A stretch of 64,000 nucleotides of DNA. Source: Blepharisma japonicum. Its lineage: Eukaryota > Ciliophora > Heterotrichea > Heterotrichida > Blepharismidae. Location: assembly GCA_949751835.1 (NCBI GenBank), contig CATKHK010000019.1:472787-536786 (forward strand), read 5' to 3'. Positions 36,601 through 48,222 of this stretch are shown here, piece after piece (within the stretch, counting starts at the first letter, position 1; each line of letters starts with the position of its first letter). A program made the position numbers and the translations under genes. The notes under the pieces were generated by a model. It had not been told where the DNA came from and did not search any database. It saw only the letters and a list, made by a program, of their open reading frames with translations.

Positions 36601-38101
36601 GATGGATGATAGATTTTAAGTTAATATTAATATAGAGATGGAGAAATAATAGAATATGCTCAAAGAATGTTGAGTCTACATAACTATCTAGCCAATAGAT
36701 ATAAATATTGATGTATAATCAGAGGAAAATTATTAAAATAGCAAACTGCTTCACATTTCATTATAACGTTCTAGAATATTTCTGCTAATTAATCAAATGC
36801 AAATGTTTATTTTATCATAAATTTGAAAAGATAAGAATATTAAATTATCAGATTATTTATATATGGCTTTTAATTTTTCTCAGAAAATACATTATTTAAG
36901 CAGATGACTTGCAGATTCTTCTGAAAACATAATTTGGACATATTTTGTCCTTAGCCTAAATTAAGACTTGTTTCACATAATTAATTATCCAGATTTGTGA
37001 ATAGCAAGCCTATTAAATCGTTTTTAAAAAATATCAAGTATCGCTTTCAGTGATGAGAGGATTTAGATTGGATTATATTTGTTAAGATTTATTTATTAAC
37101 TCACAGCGTCACTGTCTAAGCTGTTTAACTTGTCCTCAGTTACCCTTTTGACCTTGATCTAGAGGGCAGAATCATAATCCAACGAACTCTCTGTTAACAG
37201 AGCTGCCGGTCTTCTCTAGATGAAGAATTGACTGCATACCTAGAGGTTAGAGACAGAGATACCTTATCTCGCGTTTCATCTAAGTCATTACCTCAAAATT
37301 TGATAAAAAAGATTTCTAGTTACTTTCTGTTAAAATGAGATTTCGATCCAAGAATGCAATGCATAGTATTTGGCTAGGGGAAATGCCTGAACTACTTAGA
37401 ATAAATGGATTATCGAAAGTGAATTTTTCATATATTCTCTAGAGACTTCATAGATTAGAGAATATCAGAGTGATTTTAATTTATTATTGTTACATTAAAA
37501 ATTTAAACAATTGACAAACAGCTACTTCAATTTTCCTATCTATGAATTATAAGCTAATCTTTAGTGAAAATAAAAATTCTCTGCTCCTACATTTAAAATT
37601 TATTGGTTTAAATTGACTTTTAAGCTGTGATTATATTTAATTTCAAAATATGATAAAAATCTATCTTTCTCAGCTCTTCTATTTATTCATATGCTACTTT
37701 TGTATATTTAAATATTTTTCCAAAAATGAAAAATAATAAACTGTTTCTAATATTATCTTTGAATAAATGTTTATTCTCAAAAATCAAGATCAATTTTCAA
37801 AATAAATCGATATGAAAACAGAAAAGCAATTTTTCTAAATCTCTTATTTCCTCTTCCAAGCAATATCCTATATTTTCAACCACTTCTTATCTGATTTTTT
37901 TAGGTTTATCGGTTTCTATGTAACAGTAAATTCGAATTTAAAATATTTTAATTACCTTTAAGGAAATCTTATTATTTGTTATATAGCTGAGAAGTTTTTA
38001 TATAGATTTCTTGTTTATCCAGGTCGACTCTGCATTAATAAAATTTATATAAACCAAAAAAATCTTACATATTAAGTGCATTCGATTAATAATTACTAAG
38101 A
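36601..38101. other. AT-rich spacer with a GC-richer block
   Basis: A 1.5-kb divergent region between the two small CaaX genes. About 37095-37290 is distinctly richer in GC and contains the perfect 14-bp palindrome CTCTGTTAACAGAG (37188-37202 area). It has no coding frame and no tRNA B-box was seen; it is a candidate non-coding RNA or regulatory block. Confidence 0.35.
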
Positions 38102-38416
38102 ATGAACCGTGCTTTGAGTGTGATTCTCGAACAAACAGAAGAAAGAGAGATAAGTGAGCATCAATCTCCTTCAAACACTCTAAATAGTAATTGTAAGCAA
38201 AGTGAACGATCTTCTTTAACTGATGTGACGTCCAAGCGTGCTTCTTTGGCGTTCTCAGTAAGAAAGGTTGATAGTAACATAGACACATCCCTTCTTGACT
38301 CATACAATTATGACAAGTCCCCAAAAAATCAGCGACAGGATACTGATTTAGACAAATTAATTAAATCAAAAATTGTGTCTGGTGATAAATGCTCTTGCTC
38401 ATGCAGTATATTTTAA
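38102..38416 (+). CDS. Small CaaX-ending protein, copy 2
   Basis: A 104-aa frame from ATG 38102 to TAA 38414, paralogous to the frame at 36292-36600 and on the opposite strand. It starts MNRALSVILEQTEEREIS, has a Ser-rich middle, and ends TDLDKLIKSKIVSGDKCSCS followed by CSIF. CSIF is a good CaaX box (X = Phe suggests geranylgeranylation) preceded by CSC, possible palmitoylation sites. The protein is polar with no other membrane segment. I do not recognise the family; the C-terminal arrangement is like small GTPase tails, but there is no GTPase domain. Confidence 0.72.
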   Translation: MNRALSVILEQTEEREISEHQSPSNTLNSNCKQSERSSLTDVTSKRASLAFSVRKVDSNIDTSLLDSYNYDKSPKNQRQDTDLDKLIKSKIVSGDKCSCSCSIF

Positions 38417-39631
38417 TTTATGATTATGAGATTTTAATTTACTTTATTGAAATATCACCATCACCTTATAGTTCAAATATTCCAAGACCCATTTTTCACT
38501 TAAGACTCTAATTAATTTTAAGCAAACTGATATATCTCCTTTAAGATTTTAAGATCTTGCTAAACCTTACCTTAAGTTGCTTAACATTCTTGATAGATGC
38601 AGGAGGAAAACTGTTCAGATAAAAAATTTTCTTGAAATACATGTAATTGCTTCTTATGAACCTCTTTCATAGTTTATTCATTCAACAACCATAATTGCTA
38701 CTTTAATTTAAGTATTCTCTATCACAGTTGAATATCTATTTAGCGATGTGTCAAAATTAATTGAAAGTGCAAATTCATTGAATGAATTTGCGAAATCTGA
38801 TAAAAGTTCAAATTATAAGGAGTGGATACCTCATAAGGAAGCACCCAAGCCTTATGCCTACTAAGAATTATATGGTATAAGTCTTAAGTAATTAACGTTG
38901 TGTATCAAGAAAGCTACTCAACCAGCAGATTAAAAACTTTTAATCATGCAACACAGAATGATATTGAAAAGTCCAGAAATCATTAGCAATTATAATAATC
39001 TTAAGCTTTTGCAATATTTTTTAAACTCTGATAAAATAAGCTCTTGAGCAGAGAGATCAAATTTATCTATTCCCAAGGGAGCGCTTTTTCCAATCAGAAT
39101 ATTTAGAAATTATTATTCCTCCAATTTATAAATTCCTTATTTTGTATACTCAGTAATATTAAAGAGCATTTTTTAAATTAAATCTCTCATCATTCTTTCA
39201 ACTTAATCACCAATAAAATTTTGGCGAAAATTATTCAAATCATATTTCAAGTAAGTATGGCTGAAGGAAGCAGACTAATTATCAAGGTTAATAATTATTT
39301 AAAGTAATTCTTGATTGATTTCAAGGTAGCCTAGTTACTGGTTTTTATTCAAGATAATTTAATTAATAGCAGTGAAGATAAATTATCCTTCGAATATTAG
39401 CTAAGTCACTGTGCTCTGCCAAACTTTCCTGCTTCTAGGCGTTTCTCCAATTTTCCTCACATTGAGCTTAAATTTCAGGTCGAAAATAATAGCATTTTTA
39501 CCATATATCTAATTATTTGATATTATTTAGCACATAAGAGAGGTCTATCTAAGCTAAGCTATATCTTTTGTTTTCCTAAAATTAAAATATCTATGGTAAA
39601 TTATATATATATTAATTTGCAACAACTAGCG
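38417..39631. other. AT-rich spacer
   Basis: No supported gene or element was found. It contains the kinase-1 promoter. Confidence 0.4.
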
Positions 39632-41140
39632 ATGTCGATTTTTGATAATCTTAACAGTGAGGATTTCTGGGTGAGCATCAAAGAGCCAGTCGAGCAGCTC
39701 GTCAGCGATCTTATTTACCAGGGAACTTTGTGGGAACTTGTGGAGGAAGGCAGAATTATTTGCAAAACCATCATGCTCTTAGGTTCTTGTTTCTATTCAC
39801 TAAATAAGGATATGGAAACTGTAGGCAAAATGGCCATATTGAATTGGACGACAATAGAACCTTTTTCAGAAAGCTGTGAAAGCCATACGAGGTTTGGCTT
39901 CAGGCTTAAGAGACGCTCTGTTTTCAAAGATTTTTATACTCAAAATAGTGAAGAATTAGATAAATGGCTTGACTGTTTATCAAAAATTTGTATAAAAAAT
40001 GATATTGAAGACGACTATGAATTTGTTAAAGAAATTGGGAAAGGAGGTTTCGCTAATGTAAGGTTAGCCAGAGAAATGGAGAGCAATGAGATGTTTGCAA
40101 TAAAAGCAATATGCAAGGCCAATGTCATGGAGTTTAGCAAGAACTTTGATCCAATAATCGATGAGATCCAAATCATGAGATCGCTGAATCACCCAAATAT
40201 TGTTAAATTGCATAGCGTTTATGAGAGCGAAACCCATGTTTATTTAGTCCTTGATTACTTAGAAGGCGGAAACCTTCTACGGAGGCTAAAAAGCAAAGGG
40301 TTTTACTCAGAAGAATTAGCTAGAAAAATAACTCTTAAACTTCTTGAAGTGCTTGAATATTTGCACTCCAAAAATATTGTCCACCGAGACATCAAACTCG
40401 AAAATATCCTTTTGGTTTCCAAAAGTAACGACATTGAGATCAAAATTATTGATTTTGGCCTTGCCTGCGAAAGCAATGGAAGTTTAACGATGAGATGCGG
40501 CTCACCAGGCTACTTAGCCCCAGAAATTTTAAAACTGCAGCCTTATAATGAGAAGGTTGATATTTATTCTACAGGAATTGTACTATATACGCTATTAAGC
40601 GGGATTCATCCTTTTGAAGGATATTCCGGTGATAAAAAATTATCACAAAATCGAAATGGCAGATTATTTTTCGATGAGCATTGCTGGGCCCATGTATCGA
40701 AAGCAGCCATAAATGTCATCAATTTATTGGCAAATCCTGATCCCATTAGTAGACTAAACGCTAGCGAAGCTCAGAAAATCAAGTGGTTTCAAGTCTTAGG
40801 GTCTGGAGTCCGAGTCAATGTATTGCAGAGAACTCCGCCTGAAATCAGGTCGCCTTTAACGAGAGGGAAATCCCTTGAAAAATATAAAGCTCAAAAAATG
40901 AAGGCAACCAGAAGATTATTTATGAGCAGAGAAAGCATTGAAGAAGATGCTAAAACTATGATTGTGGACGCAGGAGAAAATAAATCCCCTGAAAGAAAAA
41001 GAAGGGAAGCCAATTCCAGGACTGAAGTGCTACCGAAATCTTCTAATAAAGGGAGTAAAAATAGAAAAAAGCACTTGAAAATTCTGGAAGAGCTTGAATT
41101 GGCGGATGAGGTGTGTAAAGCAAAAAGGTGTAAAAAATAA
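39632..41140 (+). CDS. PH-like/CAMK-type protein kinase 1
   Basis: A protein of 502 aa. ATG 39632 was chosen over an in-frame ATG 39 bp upstream because it aligns with the start of the paralogue at 42337. Residues ~20-120 look like a PH domain (IYQGTLWEL, MLLGSCFYSLNKD, and a closing EELDKWLDCLSKI helix). The kinase domain (~128-390) is complete: GKGGFANVRLAREM glycine loop, AIKAI lysine, HRDIKLENILL, IDFGLA, GSPGYLAPEIL and DIYSTGIVLYTLLSGIHPF. The order and motifs fit the CAMK/AKT-like group. The basic tail ends with a short block (KKHLKILEELEL) that is partly conserved in the neighbour. Likely a lipid- or membrane-responsive Ser/Thr kinase. Confidence 0.92.
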   Translation: MSIFDNLNSEDFWVSIKEPVEQLVSDLIYQGTLWELVEEGRIICKTIMLLGSCFYSLNKDMETVGKMAILNWTTIEPFSESCESHTRFGFRLKRRSVFKDFYTQNSEELDKWLDCLSKICIKNDIEDDYEFVKEIGKGGFANVRLAREMESNEMFAIKAICKANVMEFSKNFDPIIDEIQIMRSLNHPNIVKLHSVYESETHVYLVLDYLEGGNLLRRLKSKGFYSEELARKITLKLLEVLEYLHSKNIVHRDIKLENILLVSKSNDIEIKIIDFGLACESNGSLTMRCGSPGYLAPEILKLQPYNEKVDIYSTGIVLYTLLSGIHPFEGYSGDKKLSQNRNGRLFFDEHCWAHVSKAAINVINLLANPDPISRLNASEAQKIKWFQVLGSGVRVNVLQRTPPEIRSPLTRGKSLEKYKAQKMKATRRLFMSRESIEEDAKTMIVDAGENKSPERKRREANSRTEVLPKSSNKGSKNRKKHLKILEELELADEVCKAKRCKK

Positions 41141-42336
41141 CTGTATTAAAAAATTCTTATTTATATTGGCCTTTTCTATAATAAACTAAAGGAAGAATGC
41201 CTGTAAAAAGTAATAGTGTCCTTTAATTAAATCTTATAGGGATTAATAATATAAAAAGCTTACCAAGTTAGAAGATTTATCTTATTTAGTGAAAGATTTA
41301 CAATTGATCTTACAATATATCTATGACGGTTTTTTAATTGAAAAATTTAAATATAACTAAAAATGGGTATAGTAAGTTGTAAATTTTTTCTTGATTTTGA
41401 GATTTCAGACACAAAATGTCTAAGCGGTGGGAAATAAGACAAGAATATGCTAATATTCTCTACCCTTCAATATAGAAATTTTAGCTAGAAATATTACAGA
41501 AAGAAATGCCAAATACTTGATAAAATATAAATGATAATTATGTATTTTCCTTATTATTGAAATTTATCATTTTTATTAATTCTATAACTATATTGGCTTT
41601 AAAAAATAATAAGTTAAACTATTGAATAAAACACAATAATGTATCACAGACTTCCCTTGATTCGATTTAGAGTAATATAAGCTTGCAAAAGTCTGAGGTC
41701 AATCTAAAAATCATTAGTTTATAAAGCATGGAATTTTTATGCTTGATTTGATTTATATCTCCATTCAGCACGACAGATTTAAATCTTGCCAATTAGGGCG
41801 AGCAAAGAAGATTTTCTAATTATATCACACTTATTTAGGAATTGGAGACACTGTTAATAAGTTGCTTAAGACTGAAAATTTTCAACTGAATTTGAAATTC
41901 AATAACTTTAGTATATTTAAGCAATTTCTGATATCGCAATATGATACTTTGAATAATTTTAAAGTTGGGGTTATTTATTTCTATTTTCTAAACTTGCCTA
42001 TTAGAATTTTCGAATGCATATTATTTACTAAATTCGGCATTTTTTTAAAATTATCAATCAAAAATTCTGCAAAACAATTGAAAAACTTTATTTTTATTTA
42101 AAACTCATCTTAACCTCTGAATTAATGCAAAATCGCAACTCAAGAACTCTAAGAACATCCCATTTATTTCCTTATTTTTAATATCGTTTTTCCATTTGCG
42201 TTTCTCATAATATGAATAATTTCATGCAATAAATATGCGACACCTGTGAAACTTTTTTTATGTTTTAAAATTACTTCCACTTATCTGAATCTTATGGTAA
42301 TTTCATTAACACCATTTGTAGGTTTTTTATAAATTA
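41141..42336. other. AT-rich spacer between the kinase paralogues
   Basis: A weak 79-aa frame (41862-42101) is present but has low-complexity AT-driven composition and was not accepted. Nothing else was recognised. Confidence 0.4.
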
Positions 42337-43809
42337 ATGCAAACCATATTCGAGAAGACAGACTTTTCAAAATCAGGGGAGTTTTGGACCCCAGTAACGG
42401 AAGCCAAGGAAAAATTAATGAAAAGCTTGGCTTATCAAGGAGTCTTATGGGAACTAATCCAGCCAGGACTAATTAAGAAGAGAAATATTTTGGTTTCTGG
42501 CAAAGCTCTTTTTGTTCTAAAAAAGGATCTGAGCGTAACCAAAAAAATGGTAAATCTTGAATGGAAAATAGTGGAGCCTTTTGTTGAGACCTGCAATGAA
42601 AGATCTCGATATGGGCTCAGAATCATATATAAAAGCCATGGATTTGACTTTTATGCAGAAAGCAGTGAAGATCTTGACCATTGGGTCGAAAATTTGTCAA
42701 AAATAGCTATCATGACTAATGTCGAAGATGACTACGAATTCTCCAAAGTCATAGGTAGAGGCGGTTTTGCGAAGATTTACCTTGCTAAGAATATTGAGAC
42801 TTTGCAAGATTTTGCCATAAAATCTATCGAAAAATCGCAGGTGGTGAATTTCCCAAGCAATTTTGCACAACTTGTAAGCGAAATCAAAATAATGCGATCA
42901 CTTGACCATCCAAATATTGTAAAACTGCACAAAGTTTATGAAAGCGAAACTCATATTCATTTAGTGCTTGATTATTTGGCTGGTGGTGATCTGATGAAAA
43001 GGCTCAAATTGAAATCCTTTTACCCTGAGGAGTTAGCAGCAAAACTTGTGTATAAGCTTTTGCAGGTTTTGAGTTACTTGCACTCAATGGGTATTACACA
43101 CAGAGACATAAAATTGGAAAACGTTGTTTTACTGTCTAAGTCAAATGATATTGAGTTCAAACTCATTGACTTCGGGCTTTCATGTGAAACTACTGAAAGC
43201 ATGAAACTCAGGTGCGGCTCTCCTGGGTATGTAGCTCCAGAGATTTTGATGAAGCAGCCATATACATCAAAGGTTGATATCTACTCAGCAGGAATTCTCC
43301 TTTACACTTTACTGTCGGGAGTTTTCCCTTATTGCGAAATAGGCTGGAACCAAAAATCGATAGCCAAAAGCAAAGATTTCAGGCTATTTTTCGAAGATGA
43401 GCAATGAAGACATGTCTCAAGGGCAGCAATCCAAATGGTCATTTGGATGACAGATCCTAATCCCTCATGTAGGATCAGCATTGAAGATGCCCTGACCTCA
43501 AAATGAATATCGTCATTTATGACAGGCATAAAAGTAAATGACATACACAGAAACAGCAGATTAAGGATAGGCAAAACCAAGTGCGAGATTTCCAGAGTAA
43601 AAACATGCCACACAGAAAGAGATCTCGCACTAATCAATGAAAGGTCAAAAGAAAGCCCGGCCGTTGAAAAATCACCAAACAGTCGAGAAGAACACAATAG
43701 AAACAAACAAATAGAACTAAAAGAGACACAAACAGCAAAATATAATTCAAGTATAAGGAGGAAGTCTTTGCATATACTAAAAGACTTGAGAAAATTTGAA
43801 AATAATTAA
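42337..43809 (+). CDS. PH-like/CAMK-type protein kinase 2
   Basis: A protein of 490 aa from ATG 42337, continuous through two TGA-coded Trp codons (after EDEQ and in ALTSKW). It is a tandem paralogue of the gene at 39632. The PH-like N-terminus (AYQGVLWELI, GKALFVLKKDLS, EDLDHWVENLSKI) precedes a complete kinase domain: GRGGFAKIYLAKN, AIKSIEK, HRDIKLENVVLL, IDFGLSCE, GSPGYVAPEIL, KVDIYSAGILLYTLLSG. The tail is polar and basic and ends KSLHILKDLRKFENN, echoing the end of kinase 1. Its stop is 111 bp from the stop of the convergent adaptor gene at 43921. Confidence 0.92.
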
Positions 43810-43920
43810 TTTAATGTGTAGACATTTTCATAAATAGACCATCTTCAGTAAATTAATTTACTTTGCATATAATTTATGCGAAACCTTATAGAATCAGGAG
43901 ACATGAAATAGTTTTTAGTA

Positions 43921-45960
43921 TTATGTTAACTGTTCTTTCAATAGCTGAATTATTGCATTTCTCAGTTCGATTACCTCGCATCTGCATGCAAGTCTAACCA
44001 TCCCTTTCTCTTCATCTACTTCTGCCATCACAAAAATGAGCTTATCTTTTTGACTTACCCCAAATAGCTGATTTATTGCAAACGTGCTGACTTCGTTTGA
44101 ACTCAAAATCTGAAAAACTCCATTGAAAGACAGATCTTTGGCGATTTTCTTCAATGGTCTGGGATTTTTCAATTTTATTGAAATTTCTCTATTTGTCGAA
44201 GCTACCCTTTCTCACTCTGCAAAAATTTCATTAAGAGAAATTTGTGGACACTCAAGAAATCTAGCTAAAGTTATCGGGATATTTAAAGAAAGTTCTTTAA
44301 AGTGACCTTGCCTAATCCTGATTTTCATTTTTGGGATTGTGCCTGTCACTCTAGTAGATGTTGCGTTTAACCTTCTGTTATCCTGTGAACCTTGAGGTGT
44401 GATATTGGTAGAACTTATTGGCGTGACATTGATCGCAATCCCTTCTCTAGAGTAGTCAGGGACTTCTGTAATAAGCTCAGTGATTGGGTCTGAGCTTTTA
44501 TTTCCTATATAAATCATCCCAACGACTTGCTGATTTGATTTGGCGACCTGGATTCCAATTTGCACATCTTGGTTTTCGTATAAAATTCCTTTGCTTTTTC
44601 GGTTGCATTTTTTATAAAATTCAATGTTATTTACTAGAGCATCATCTTCTGAGCTGTCACTGCTCATAGAATCATATGGGTCTGGCTCTTTGCCTTTCTT
44701 TGGCGATTTTGCTTCTTCTTGGTTCACTTTCAGCTGGACTTCTGGATTAGTTCGTGGATTGACGCTTCCTTTTAAGCTTTGTATCTGTTGGTCTCTTTCT
44801 GTTAGCTGATTTCTCAACTCTTCTTTTTCTTTTTTGAGTTTATTGATTTCTGCTTGCAGCTTTGCAAGCTGGGATTTATCAACGGAGTTCTGTTCACGCA
44901 GCTGCATAGCGTTCTTTAAGGATTTATTTTCGTTCCTTAATTCTTGGAGCTCTTTTTCCATAGCAGCACTGCTTGAATTGCTAGACATCCCAGGGGCAGG
45001 GCCTTGCAAAGGTCTGGAAGGGACGATGTCTTCATCAACCTCTTCTTCTGAATCGGAGCCTTTTTTTAAATTTTTATAAGTTTCCAAGGCTAATGTTATT
45101 CTGTCGTTCAGTTCTAATAGTTCTCCAGCACCAGTATCATCACCTGAGTTCACTGCAGAATTGATTCTATTGGCAATTTCTTTTCGAATTTTATCCAGGT
45201 TTTTTGCAATGTCATCAAGAGTCTCTCTTTCATCTTCAGGATATTGGGTGATCTCTGAAAAGAAATTCAGCATGCTATCAACCTCAGTTTTAAATTCAGA
45301 AATAGGTTTTTCTTTTTGGCGCTGAATAGGCTGCGGATTGGAAACTGAATGGCGAGATGACAGAGGAGCCTGAGGAGCCTGAGGAGGCATAGGATACTGA
45401 GGTTGTTGAGGGTTAAGTGCAGGAATATTCACTGATTGAGAACGATTTTGTTGGATTGGAAAATAAACTCCTTCTTTGATTAGAGTATTGTAGGAAATCA
45501 AATAGGAGCTCGGCTTTCCATCTGGACCTCTTCCAAATGACAATCCCCAGGCTTGGATTCTGTTTAATAGCAGCACTAGAAATCGCTTGGAAGCATCTCG
45601 GTTTTCTGGAGAAGAAGTGCTCATTGGCCCGAAAATGTCCTCGCCTCTTTCAGGAGATGCGCTTTGCTTTTTGTGACGGCCCAAAATTGTAAGCCGACTC
45701 ATAATCTTTTTTTGAGCAAAATTAAGGAAATTAACATTGCCAGTCATCATACAAGCGTCGAATAATTGTAATGCTCGCAGTTTTGAAGGCGGATCTACAT
45801 GCTTATCTTTAATAGCTTTTTTAACTGCAGTAATAACATCTTTGGATTGGGTTTGGCTGGACTGTCGAATTACATCTATAATCGTTTGGGCATTGGCTTG
45901 ATATTCTTCTTGAGAAGAGATAGCTGTCTTTACTAAAGGCTGAAGCTTAAGAGTACTCAT
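43921..45960 (-). CDS. GGA-like trafficking adaptor: VHS, GAT, coiled coil, alpha-adaptin-type ear
   Basis: A protein of 679 aa from ATG 45960, continuous through one TGA Trp at 44212-44214. Residues ~1-150 resemble a VHS/ENTH superhelix (PPSKLRALQLFDACMMTGN). Residues ~222-300 look like a GAT three-helix bundle ending in LLELNDRITLALETYKNL. A Pro/Gln-rich linker lies before it and a coiled coil (~333-398) after it. From ~448 to the end is a two-lobed appendage: GILYENQDVQIGIQV and IYIGNKSSDPI in the sandwich, then NIPITLARFLECPQISLNEI with EIFAEW in the platform, as in alpha-adaptin. The TGA Trp is the conserved platform Trp. It should link ubiquitin or Arf-marked cargo to clathrin partners at the trans-Golgi or endosome. 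True GGAs carry a gamma-type ear. Confidence 0.82.
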
Positions 45961-46873
45961 TTTTATAATATTATGGAGATTTTTAGAAGAGTTTTGGTTT
46001 TTTGATGATTTGATCTATATATTTTATTGACAAATATTTTGAAAAGGATACTTTACAAACATTTTTATTAAATTATTCAATGCATTTAGCTTTTAGCATA
46101 AGACTTTACTATTTTGATTATATGGAATTTATTAATTTTAGAATGCAATCTTTAAATTGTTTATAGAATAAATCACAAGCTAATTGGATATTAATATTCC
46201 ACATTAATACGAGCACATTTTTTTATTATTGGAGGTATTCAAAAATTATATTATAAAATTTAATAAATGTTAAACTATGCTTTAATAAGACATAGATGAA
46301 AAAATTGAGATTAAAAAACTATTTATCAATATTTTTAAAAATATAATCTTTAAATTGTAAAAGACAATAAAAATAATGTTTGAGGCATCTGATATGAAAT
46401 TTGATCAGTAATTAAAATATCGATGCTATTATTAAAATAATTCCAAATTGCCATTTGAATTTAATGAAGTTTAGTTAACTTTTGCATTCAAATAGCAAAT
46501 AATTATGAAAAGCAATTGAGCCTGATCTCAATTTATAAATAGACTTTGATCATCCCTTTATGTAGATAAGCTGAAAAGGATTTTAAATCAATTTGGCAAT
46601 TTGTAAAATTGCCATTTACTGCTTTGATTTTTTGCTATTTTTCAAAGCGAGGCACGCATCAAAATATAGTTTATATTTAAAAATATGATAATTAATCTTA
46701 ACTTTTAGGCCAATTGAAAATTTAAGGCCTGCCTCAAGATCATAAAACCTAAATCCATGATACAGAAATTTAATTTTTTTGACGTAAAAGTATGCTCAAA
46801 AATGCTTGAACAGATATTGTCTTTTAACTTATCTCTCTAAGTTTAGAAAGTAACAAAAGTAATCGATATTAAA
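45961..46873. other. AT-rich spacer with a small perfect hairpin
   Basis: Divergent promoter region of the adaptor gene and the coiled-coil gene. It contains an inverted repeat, TGGCAATTT-gt-AAAATTGCCA, at 46594-46614. No coding frame was found. Confidence 0.4.
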
Positions 46874-47926
46874 ATGAAAAAGTTTTTCAAAAAAGTTGAG
46901 AGAGAAACCAGAAGAGTTGACCATCAGGTTAAAAACTTGTTGCATATTGGAAATCATCCAGAAGATATTAGAAAATTACATGCGAAGCTTGATTCTGTCA
47001 CAAAGAAAATTGAAGACTTAGATAATGAAGAAGATCGAAAAAGATCAGCGATTTATTTTGGTGAATCAAGATATGAAAATGATCCAGAATTAAAAGAGCT
47101 TGAAAATAGTGTGAAGTCACTAAGCTATAGAGAATTAATTGAGTTAAACGAAAAGATTGAGAATTCTAAATTCCCTTTCAACATTAGTAACATATCTCGC
47201 CCATATGAAAAAAGCAAAATAGTCTGTAAAGAGATGAAATTAAGAGAGGATAGGATATTTGATCACATAGAAATTTCAAAAATGGTCGAAATTTATAACA
47301 CAGATTTAAGCTACTATAAGAGCATTGAAAGCAAGTGTTTGAGTTTATTAGAGCAGGAGAATGGGTTTTCTAAAGTTAGTGCGTTAAAAGAAGGATATAA
47401 AAAAGATAAAATCGCTTCAAAAATTATTAATGATATACTTCTTGAAGAAGGAAAGCGCTTTTCAAAGCAAATGGATGAACAGCGAGCATTGAGGATTAGA
47501 AATAAGCTACTTTTAAAAGATGATAATGAATTAGCTTCATATGAGACTAAAAAATATAATGATGAGCTGATAAGAGAATTAGTTAGAGAAGAAAAGCAGC
47601 GTAGATAAGAAGAAAAAAACATTAATCTGCAGCTAAACCAAAAATTAACAAAATTAATAGACTCATACCAGGAAAAGGTGGTTAACAGTCAGCTGAAAAA
47701 ACTAGTAAACGAATGTATTGATGAGGAGGCTGTTCAAGAAATGCATCGAATCCGTCATCCAGAAGAATTTAAGCTAGAAAAGACTAAAGCTTCAGCCTCA
47801 GCTTCCAAGGATGATAAAGAAAGAGGACCTTTAAGAATAGACCCATCGAAGAGAGTTCAAAGCATTCATGAAAATGATATATTGCAAGATTCAATCCATA
47901 GGAGAGATGAGTGTGTGCTATTTTAA
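46874..47926 (+). CDS. Coiled-coil protein with CaaX end, interrupted by one in-frame TAA
   Basis: ATG 46874 opens a highly charged helical frame (MKKFFKKVERETRRVDHQVK; IRKLHAKLDSVTKKIEDLD) that meets TAA at 47606-47608 (244 aa). The same frame continues without a break in the same style (EEKNINLQLNQKLTKLIDSY; LKKLVNECIDEEAVQEMHR) for 105 more codons and ends in RRDECVLF, a CaaX-type prenylation box, at TAA 47924. I found no 15-17-nt GT-AG intron covering the stop. It may be a recent nonsense mutation, readthrough (TAA read as Gln would fit), or a sequence error. The shorter product is the safe call; the family is unknown. Confidence 0.65.
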
Positions 47927-48222
47927 TAGATATAATTCTTAAACCATTTCAAATCATAAAGTCTAAAAATTCTTTTATTCTAAGGGAAAATGATTTTAAG
48001 TAAAATTTTATAGCATGACTCTGAAACATCATTTAGATTTGATTTTTTTTTAATATTTCCAATAATTCAATTTCACGTATATACTAGCCTTAAGCTAAAA
48101 AGTAATGCAAAACATTTTTAAAGTCAATTTAATAACTGAGATGCCCATACAGTATATAAATAGTGCCTATGCTAAATTTATGAAGCTAAATGCCTTCAGA
48201 TAGTTGGATTTTCTACAAAATA

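Noticed and set aside
37095-37290. A tRNA or small nuclear RNA gene in the GC-richer block
   Set aside because: No B-box, cloverleaf or recognisable snRNA motif was found by eye; kept only as an unexplained block.
41862-42101. A 79-codon open frame between the kinases
   Set aside because: Composition is AT-driven (Phe/Leu/Lys/Ile), there is no homologue or domain, and it starts at TTG.
47590-47630. A small intron removing the in-frame TAA
   Set aside because: GT-AG segments here are 9, 12 or 28 nt, not 15-16. The 15-nt candidate just upstream does not include the stop.
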